DNA of 64,000 nt, taken from the NCBI GenBank assembly GCA_037501455.1, contig CM074858.1, positions 86,836,501 through 86,900,500 on the forward strand, read 5' to 3'. A program made the position numbers and the translations under genes. The notes beneath the pieces were generated by a model. It ran no database searches and had not been told where the DNA came from. It saw only the letters and a program-made list of their open reading frames with translations. The DNA is from Lantana camara (Eukaryota > Streptophyta > Magnoliopsida > Lamiales > Verbenaceae). Below, one piece after another: positions 58,028-64,000 of this stretch (positions are counted from its first letter, which is position 1; each line of letters opens with the position of its first letter).

Positions 58028-58882
58028 TGATGGTGCTGGAAATCAGGTTTCCAAAAATGCAACAACACTTTAATATTTGTATGGAAAGGGAAAGACCATC
58101 ACAGGCGTGAGGGCCTCAGGATCTGGGTTTCCTCTTAAGCGTGGGTTCTTCCAGCTAGGATAACACCAAGGATGCAAGTTGCAGGGATGATGCTATCGTG
58201 GAGAAAATGGTGAGAAGCTTGAAAAGATCAGTGGAAATGCCCAGAACAATATGTGTAATTTGTATGCAGATGATGACTTGGGGGAGAATGCTTGGGTTAC
58301 CCCCTATTTATATGTTAGGGATGGGGGTAAATGAGTAAATTGACCATGTGGTCCCAAACCTGTGTTGCCCTAACACGTGGCAGCCTTTGAGGGGGTGAGA
58401 ATGACATTTCTGAAAAGGAGACGGCGTGTCAGGTGCATGGTGCGCAGTACCTTTGTGTCAGAGGTTGTTGACGAGGGTCGCATGAGTGGAGGGTCCCGGA
58501 TCCGTCTTATGAGGGTTCAGGCCCACCGCGGCGGTGGGGGGGGGGGGGTGACCCGCGAGCGATTAGTGACGCTCGAAGAGTGCTCGGATGGGTTCCTCAG
58601 GATTTATGAGCTTTGAGCGCCAAAACCCGAGTGACAGGAATATGGCCCTCGAGTGGATGATTCCTTGAGAAAGGTAACCACGAGGGCCGATACGGGAGGG
58701 CCGGGCCTGCCCGCTCGTCCTCGTCGTTTAACTGGTTGTCCGAGGCTCAAGGGCCCATATTAGTTGGCAAGTGAGTGGGCTGGGTTGGCCCGCGAGCCCA
58801 TCAATGCGAGCGTATAGTCTTCAAAGCAATCGATGACGACACGTGGACGGCTCTGATGCAAGCGCGTTTCTGAGCCTCATCA
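58028..58882 (-). repeat. 3' LTR of element H (855 bp)
   Basis: On the minus strand it starts TGATGAGGC at 58882 and ends CACCATCA at 58028, giving 5-base inverted ends. The polypurine tract is adjacent. A TATA box lies at 58303-58314. A run of G at about 58539-58548 and GC-rich sequence at 58400-58800 contrast with the AT-rich left flank. The ORF 58377-58616 inside it has no known domain. Confidence 0.75.
58303..58314 (-). promoter_or_regulatory. TATA box in the LTR of element H
   Basis: The minus strand reads CATATAAATAGG, about 570 bases from the LTR start, in line with a U3/R boundary. Confidence 0.6.
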
Positions 58883-58899
58883 TTTTGCCCCCCAAATTC
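58883..58899 (-). other. Polypurine tract of element H
   Basis: The minus strand reads GAATTTGGGGGGCAAAA directly before the LTR start TGATGAGG. It fixes the LTR boundary. Confidence 0.8.
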
Positions 58900-59183
58900 T
58901 GTAGTATCGCTCGAGCGTACTGTAGAATTTAAAAAGAATGGAGCTTTGAATTTTTGAATATCCGAGGGTCAAGCCCATTGCTAGAGATGTGACCGCTTGC
59001 CTTCTGTAACGGACACAGTCTGACACAGCATTAATTGAAATCATGTCCGCATTTAATGCTGAGTGGGAATGTGGGCGCGTGCACTCCGGGAGACGTGAGG
59101 CGGTTACCAAAAGTGGGGGGATTTCCTAGGCGGGAAATGATTGCCATTTGAAATCCCAAACCCTAATCAGTGTAAGTCATCCC

Positions 59184-59193
59184 CTATAAATAG
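59184..59193 (+). promoter_or_regulatory. TATA box of the antisense extra gene
   Basis: CTATAAATAG lies inside CCCCTATAAATAGGGA on the plus strand, some 300 bases before the proposed start codon. It lies outside the LTR and faces the extra gene, so that gene appears to have its own promoter. The leader between 59220 and 59484 has no other clear feature. Confidence 0.65.
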
Positions 59194-59484
59194 GGATTTA
59201 CAGCACTCTAGGATCTCTTTCACGCATTCCGTCTTCTCCAAGCACATACGCAGCAAGAAATCCCTGCAACTCTTAGTGATTCCAGCGAGTCTCCGTTCTT
59301 CAGACTTTTAGGTAAAATTCCCTAACATTGTTCTTATCTTCTTCGTGCTAACACTAGGTTTAGGTTGAGTGAGTGAAAACCTTGAGTGAAGAGCCAGTTC
59401 CTGCCATTGAATTTGTTTCAGAAATTTCTTTCCCTCCTTGAGTTCTCTGCTAGGAATCCCATCTTCAAAAGTCGAAAAGCAAAC

Positions 59485-60677
59485 ATGGCCGGAAATCCAG
59501 CTGACGATTACGTAAGGGAGATTGAGGAGATGTCAGTGGGGAGCTCTTCTCCTCACGACGATGTTCCCACAGTTGTTCCCCTGGTTAGGGCGTCCCCAGA
59601 GGAGGGGATTCCCATGGCGATCTCGGTGGCCCAGGCTCCGGGCTGATGTCGGGGAAGAAGAAGTGGATGCTGCCGTTCAAGGGATGAACGAGCGTGCTCC
59701 TGGAGGGGTGAACGACCTCTTTGAAGAGATGCATAACGTGATGGAAATGCAAAGGCAGGGGGAGAGAGTATTCTCAGTGTTGAATAGCGCTGTGAGACCC
59801 CAAGATCACAGGATCACAGTGGCTATGATGGCCCCCGAGGGCGAAGCAGGGCCATCCGGGCGTCAATTCGAGGTTGAGCCCTCTAGAAGGCGCCATAGGA
59901 GAGGCAAGGAGCCTGCCACTCGAGTGAGGCAAGATAACCGCCATCAAACTGACAGATCTCCGGATGAGATTGAGAGTATTCTGACGCTCGACGATTTGGA
60001 GGATTTGAGGGCGAAGGCTTACTGGGACGAAGCAGTATTTCCCATGCGACTTCCTGAGGAGGGGGAGAGGGCAAATCAACCACCACCGGGAATGATGACG
60101 GTCTATTGGGATGTGGTCTTGGCTGGGGGCTTAAGGTTCCCTATCGCTCACTCCGCCGCTACCATTTACCACCATCTAGCGCTTTGCCCTTCACAAATTC
60201 TGCCCAACGGCATAGCCCTAATCAACACCTTCATAATAGCGATGAGAGCTCTAGGCCATGCACCCTCGATTATCAACTTTGACAGTTTGATACAAGTCGC
60301 CCGCTCGCCACGCTCGTCGCCTACGGACGGGTTTTATTACGCCCAGGCCAAATCAGGCTTTAAAATGATAGACTCCCCGTCCTCTTCCTACGGCGAACAT
60401 TGGAAGGAGAAGTATTTCTTCGTGGGGGCCCCTGGGGGGATCTTTGGGGTTCACCGTCAGTGGATGATTCATGGCGAGCGTCCTCTGGTTAGGGAAAGAA
60501 CAAGGAATAAAGCTTTTGAGGATTGAGCACAGGGGTTAGCCTTCGTGATGAGGAGTGAGAAAAAATGGATTAAGGCTGAAACCCTGGTGAAGAACGAGAG
60601 AATACTGTTTCGTTATGGCCTGTCCTGCCCTCCAGACATGATTCTCAACCCTCCAGCCGACATCATGGCCCTCGATG
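59485..60677 (+). pseudogene. Antisense extra gene of H, exon 1 (Transposase_28-like domain)
   Basis: The start is taken at MAGNPADDYVREIEEMSVGS (59485), the second Met of an ORF that opens at 59386. After 53 codons the frame is lost at about 59640 and continues in another frame with DVGEEEVDAAVQG. The part with GLRFPIAHSAATIYHHLALC, LINTFIIAMRAL, GFYYAQAKSGFKMI and WKEKYFFVGAPGG (60110-60440) resembles the plant family annotated as putative gypsy-type transposon protein (Pfam PF04195). A TGA at 60524-60526 interrupts it, after which the same frame continues to DIMALD and a GT splice site at 60678. So this copy has one frameshift and one stop. Function unknown; the domain is found in plant retroelement proteins. 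Confidence 0.72.
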
Positions 60678-60802
60678 GTTAGACCCTAGGAACTAACTGC
60701 TCTGACTCCTAGAATAACCTTCTAACTTGGTGTGATTGCTGTGTTTTTTGTCTCCGCGATTCAATCAACCAATTTCTAACGCTCGTTTCTTCTTATTGGC
60801 AG

Positions 60803-61470
60803 GTGTCCAAATACTATCCCAAGGCATGAATGCTGAAGCCCTTTCCCGCATGTTGGGTGCCCAAGGACCCACTGCTGACCCTCAACACCCACAACCGCAG
60901 CAAAACCGCCCTCCCAATGCTCCGAGAGGGAGGGTAAACCGTCGAGGAACTGGCCGAGGGCAGAACAATGCCCGAGGGGGAGCAGGGAGTGAGGCTCCCC
61001 CCAGAGGCCCTATTGAGGATCTGACAGTAGAGGGTACCCACGAGGCTACTCCTCCGCCGGCGGCCCCTGTAGGCCCAATTTCATTGAGTTCGAGCGGGTC
61101 ACGGAACCGCTCGGGCGAGCACATCCGCATACATGAAACCCTTCGGGCCGACTGCCAAGGGAAGAGAAAGAGGCTTCCAGATTCAATTCCTATTTCTGGT
61201 AAGGGGAAAGAGGTGGTCATAGGGCACAAGGGCGAGGGCAGCGACACTTCTTCGTCAGAGGACGAAGATTTCTGGAAGATAGGCTGTAAAGGCGACTCCC
61301 GCTACAAGCGCCAACGGACTGAGGGTCCGGTGCTTCTGAAAAAGAGCGCCTACTCCGTGAACCTCGTTTCTGACATCGTCGGGAAACTCCAGTTTTCCGG
61401 CGATCATGATAAGCTAAACGAGCATGACGCCGCTCGTGTTGCTGACGATGCCTGTCATGCCCTTCTGACA
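60803..61470 (+). CDS. Antisense extra gene of H, exon 2 (basic, low complexity)
   Basis: It follows an intron of 125 bases (60678-60802, GT...CAG), the join making a glycine codon. It reads VQILSQGMNAEALSRMLGAQ, then a glycine/arginine/proline-rich stretch (RGRVNRRGTGRGQNNARGGA), an acidic patch (SDTSSSEDEDFW) and KRKRLPDS, a possible nuclear localisation signal. No stop interrupts it. It ends at LLT before a GTAAGT donor (61471). RGG-type arginine/glycine repeats often bind nucleic acid; the role is inferred only. Confidence 0.68.
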
Positions 61471-61550
61471 GTAAGTCCTTAGTATCCTCTGAAGGTTTTC
61501 AACTTCCATTGTTCCCATTCGAACGCTAATCTTTGTGTTTGACTTTCCAG

Positions 61551-62360
61551 GAGGTAATCCCTAGGTTAAAGAATCTGCAGGGGCGAGCGCAGGCCTACTC
61601 CGAGCATAAGGCCAAGTACAAGAAACTGTTGCGCATTTCTGACCCCGTCCAGTTGCAAGAGGATTACAACAACCTCCACGCCCAACTATCCATGGCCAAC
61701 CGCGATAAGGATCAGCTGAGGGAGAACCTGCAGAAGGCGGACGAGGCCTATCTTACGCTTGACGAGCGTCACAAGGAGGTGAAGGTGGAGCGTGACCAGT
61801 TGAGGCAACAGAATAGGGAGCTGGGTGAGCAGTTGGCGGAAAGCACTCGCCGAAATGAGGAAACAAACAAGGCCCTTGCTGACTTGCAGGGCAAGGTACA
61901 GGGTTTGGAGGCGAGGGTATCCTGGGAGGCAGTGAAGAAGTTCTTGCGCTCAAAAGCTTTCGTGTTCGCAGCCAACATCCATTGTTTCGACAATGCGAGG
62001 CGTTTCTTCCATAAGGCTATCGGGCAAATGGTGAAGCTGGGCTTGGCACCCAAAAGCGCTCGGACTGACGCGCGCTTACGCATGGATCTGGACGAAAACT
62101 GCGAGCCCATGGTCCAAGATGGGGATCCCACCGAGAGCCTGGCGGAGCCGGAGTACGAGGAGCTGGTGCAAACGCTCCAACGGGAGTTTATTGCTGCCAA
62201 CAGGGTAGATCCCGAGCCTATCCAGATAGAAGATGAAGGCACCCTCATGGACACCGTGGATGTCGAGGAACTTGGTGAGGCTCACACTTCCGACGCCAAC
62301 GTGTTGGCCCCTGTTCCCCTCGCGACTGCTCCTCCTGAGCCTAACGCTCCAGCCCAGTGA
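61551..62360 (+). CDS. Antisense extra gene of H, exon 3 (coiled coil)
   Basis: It follows an 80-base intron (61471-61550, GTAAGT...TTCCAG) in phase 0. From EVIPRLKNL to about residue 130 there is a long heptad-rich stretch (LQEDYNNLHAQLSMANRDKD, VERDQLRQQNRELGEQLAES), a probable coiled coil for self-association. A folded part with FVFAANIHCFDNARRFFHKA follows, then an acidic, proline-rich tail ending NAPAQ and TGA. It is open throughout 269 codons. An N-terminal transposon-type domain plus a C-terminal coiled coil is common in plant retroelement extra ORFs. Confidence 0.72.
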   Translation, partial: EVIPRLKNLQGRAQAYSEHKAKYKKLLRISDPVQLQEDYNNLHAQLSMANRDKDQLRENLQKADEAYLTLDERHKEVKVERDQLRQQNRELGEQLAESTRRNEETNKALADLQGKVQGLEARVSWEAVKKFLRSKAFVFAANIHCFDNARRFFHKAIGQMVKLGLAPKSARTDARLRMDLDENCEPMVQDGDPTESLAEPEYEELVQTLQREFIAANRVDPEPIQIEDEGTLMDTVDVEELGEAHTSDANVLAPVPLATAPPEPNAPAQ

Positions 62361-63397
62361 AGCTCCCGTGGCTACTAATCTCTTGCCCTTGTCAGTTTGA
62401 ATTCTTCTTTCCATTTATGAACAATTTTATATCTGTACTTAATCCTTCAGTTATTTCCTGAATACTTTGGATCCTTTATGCCGCTTTCCGATATATTTGA
62501 ACTCCTTTTTAAATGTTTGAATGTCTGAATGTTTTCTCCTTTACTTTTAAATGATGAATGATGTTATTCCATTGCGCTCGTCGTTCTTCCCTGTATGAAC
62601 TTATCTTTTTGTATGAACGCTTGCGATGAGTGTGTTTGTGCGCGAGGGCGTTTTCTTTAAGAGTACCTCGGCATCCGCCATAACGCACCATCAGTTTAAA
62701 GTTTGGCGACGTCTAGAGATTTGAGGGGCGTAGGTACGAACGCGAGGGTGTTTTCCCCGGGGGTTCCCTGGCCGTAATGAGGCTCGAATTTGAACTTAGG
62801 AAACCTCTGGGGATTTGCCTAAGTATTGGCCCAATAATGTGCACCCTCGTCTTGAACGCTACGTTATGTTGTATATACTTTAGGAATCAACAGTAGGATT
62901 TGCCAAGTATGGGATCAAAGCGAGCGTAACCGTGGGGTTAGCGTTACTTTGAGGGACCCATGAAAGGATTGTTATGGGATCCACTATTCTACGAATGTGC
63001 CCTTACCCAAGCAGTCGAGGGTCACCGTGGTTTTTATGAGCGCGAGCCGGAGTGGAGTGCACTCAGCTGGCGTAAATTTAGCATTTTGCCCCCCCGCCGT
63101 CTGACACGCTCGTTCTTAGGATTTTACACACTTAGGAATTGTCAAACACTCAAATATCGTTGCTTCAAAACGATTGGAGTATTACTTAGGCCGTTCGACG
63201 TGGAGGATGCTCGACACGGAGTAGGCCTTTTGTTTGCTTAAATCTTTAACAAATAAGGAAAGAACAAATAAATGACATAGTCAAAAACTAAAAATGCTTA
63301 CTGATATATTCGCAATTTACAAAACGAGTACCATATTCTTTCTGTCAAAAGAAAGTACCCCAGGCCTTCAACGGGCAATTACAAAAAGAACCGATGT
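62361..63397. other. Non-coding interval between the extra gene and pol of H
   Basis: It contains the convergent 3' ends of the extra gene (plus) and pol (minus). The left part is T-rich (62395-62640) and may hold the poly(A) signals. Two short ORFs (62509-62691, 62960-63241) have no known domain. CGCGAGGG-TGTTTTC occurs at about 62642 and 62742, a short repeat. Confidence 0.5.
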
Positions 63398-64000
63398 TTA
63401 CACGTAGAACCTTCTAAGGTTACATGCATTCCATGGCCTAGGGAGACGCTCGCCTTGCAAAGTCTCTAACAAGTAGGTGTTATTTGCTCGTACCTGAATG
63501 ACTTTGAAGGGGCCTTCCCAATTGGGGTCCAACTTACCCACGTGTTTGGAGACTTCAACTTTTTTGAGGACCAAGTCCCCTAGCTGGAAAGTCCTTTCCT
63601 TAACACGTTTGTTGTATTGGCGAGCAACGATTGCTTTGTATTTGTGAATACGTGCCCAAGCAGCGTTCCTCTTCTCATCCAGCAAATCTAACTCGAGCGC
63701 CCGATTGGCCTCGTTGGCGGCAGGCTCGAAATAGGCAACGCGTGCGGATTCTTGAGCAATTTCCGCAGGTATCATGGCCTCGGCGCCATAAACAAGGGAG
63801 TAAGGGGTTTCTCCTGTTGCCGCTCGTGGAGTAGTACGGTACGCCCACAGGGCTCCTTGGAGTTCTTCTGCCCACTCTCCCTTCTTACTCTCGAGCATCG
63901 TCTTCAGATGCTGGAGTATGGTTTGATTGGTCACCTCCGCCTGACCGTTGGCTTGTGGGTGGCCTACGGAGGTGAATCGCTGTTCAATCCCTAGCTCATA
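63398..64000 (-). CDS. Ty3/gypsy integrase C-terminal part (element H), partial
   Basis: The minus-strand frame is open from the window edge to the TGA/TAA-type stop at 63398. It begins inside the catalytic core with RFTSVGHPQANGQAEVTNQ, whose E belongs to the DDE triad. It continues with KGEWAEELQGALWAYRTTPR, GETPYSLVYGAEAMIPAEI and, in the C-terminal domain, FQLGDLVLKKVEVSK, KLDPNWEGPFKVIQV and a final NLRRFYV. This end, with no chromodomain, is typical of Tat/Athila-type plant gypsy elements. 201 codons are seen without interruption, which suggests a recent copy. Confidence 0.9.
   Translation of the reverse strand, partial: YELGIEQRFTSVGHPQANGQAEVTNQTILQHLKTMLESKKGEWAEELQGALWAYRTTPRAATGETPYSLVYGAEAMIPAEIAQESARVAYFEPAANEANRALELDLLDEKRNAAWARIHKYKAIVARQYNKRVKERTFQLGDLVLKKVEVSKHVGKLDPNWEGPFKVIQVRANNTYLLETLQGERLPRPWNACNLRRFYV

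Larger units (their letters stand above)
58028..64000 (-). mobile_element. H: Tat-like gypsy element with an antisense extra gene
   Basis: At the left is an LTR with a purine tract on its right. At the right edge is the C-terminal part of a gypsy integrase on the minus strand. Between them is a plus-strand gene. In Tat-lineage plant gypsy elements an extra ORF between pol and the 3' LTR, sense or antisense, is known; this layout matches. The rest of pol, gag and the 5' LTR lie beyond the window. Confidence 0.8.

Noticed and set aside
58377..58616. 79-codon ORF in the LTR of H
   Set aside because: It lies inside the LTR and runs into a G tract; no domain.

Overview
The window looks like intergenic, repeat-dense chromosomal DNA of a flowering plant. 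I found no ordinary host gene. Almost every recognisable open reading frame is a piece of a Ty1/copia or Ty3/gypsy polyprotein, and most carry nonsense codons or frameshifts. The rest is long terminal repeats (LTRs), solo LTRs, small DNA transposons of hAT or MITE type, and one short tRNA-derived SINE-like copy. The species cannot be named from this sequence. LAYOUT. One old plus-strand copia element (the host element) is cut into four pieces (10589-11034, 26862-26987, 46409-47385, 54211-about 54650) by younger elements, and together they fill nearly all of 1-54650. At the left, copia B (5858-10588, plus) probably sits in the host element. B is itself split inside gag by copia A (1-5857, minus), which runs off the left edge. 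E1 (11035-26861, minus, target duplication TAAAA) is a gypsy-type element with 3.2-3.5 kb LTRs that shows only gag. It contains a partial relative, E2 (16184-about 21564), whose LTR carries a hAT-type element (17279-18187). Copia C (26988-46408, minus, duplication GGTTG) contains a solo LTR called D (29202-32624, duplication GGGAT) and the long-LTR element E3 (33251-44177). E3 in turn holds a copia solo LTR called F (38031-39978). Copia G (47386-54210, minus, duplication TGCTT) contains a second hAT-type element (51233-52000, 8-bp duplication). From 54651 to 58027 there is AT-rich DNA with three inverted-repeat MITE-like elements, a solo LTR (55197-55833, duplication AGTAC) and a SINE-like copy. 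From 58028 to the right edge lies a Tat-like gypsy element, H, on the minus strand. Its pol end is antisense to a three-exon plus-strand gene (59485-62360) with its own TATA box. HOW THE PARTS RELATE. The autonomous-type families (A, B, C, G, H) encoded gag, protease, integrase and reverse transcriptase-RNase H. The copies here are mostly broken; B is the least damaged, with four stops in one continuous frame. E1, E2, D and E3 form a related group of elements with long LTRs and no pol seen; they would need enzymes from another element. Their six LTR copies share an architecture that I find the most unusual signal in the window: a cluster of short palindromes about 1.0-1.2 kb from the sense start of the LTR, a small hairpin 0.4-0.5 kb from its sense end, and (in four copies) a near-palindrome near the sense start. 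The palindrome and hairpin sequences differ between families while position and symmetry are kept. All coordinates, target duplications and similarities were read by eye; no alignment or database search was run.
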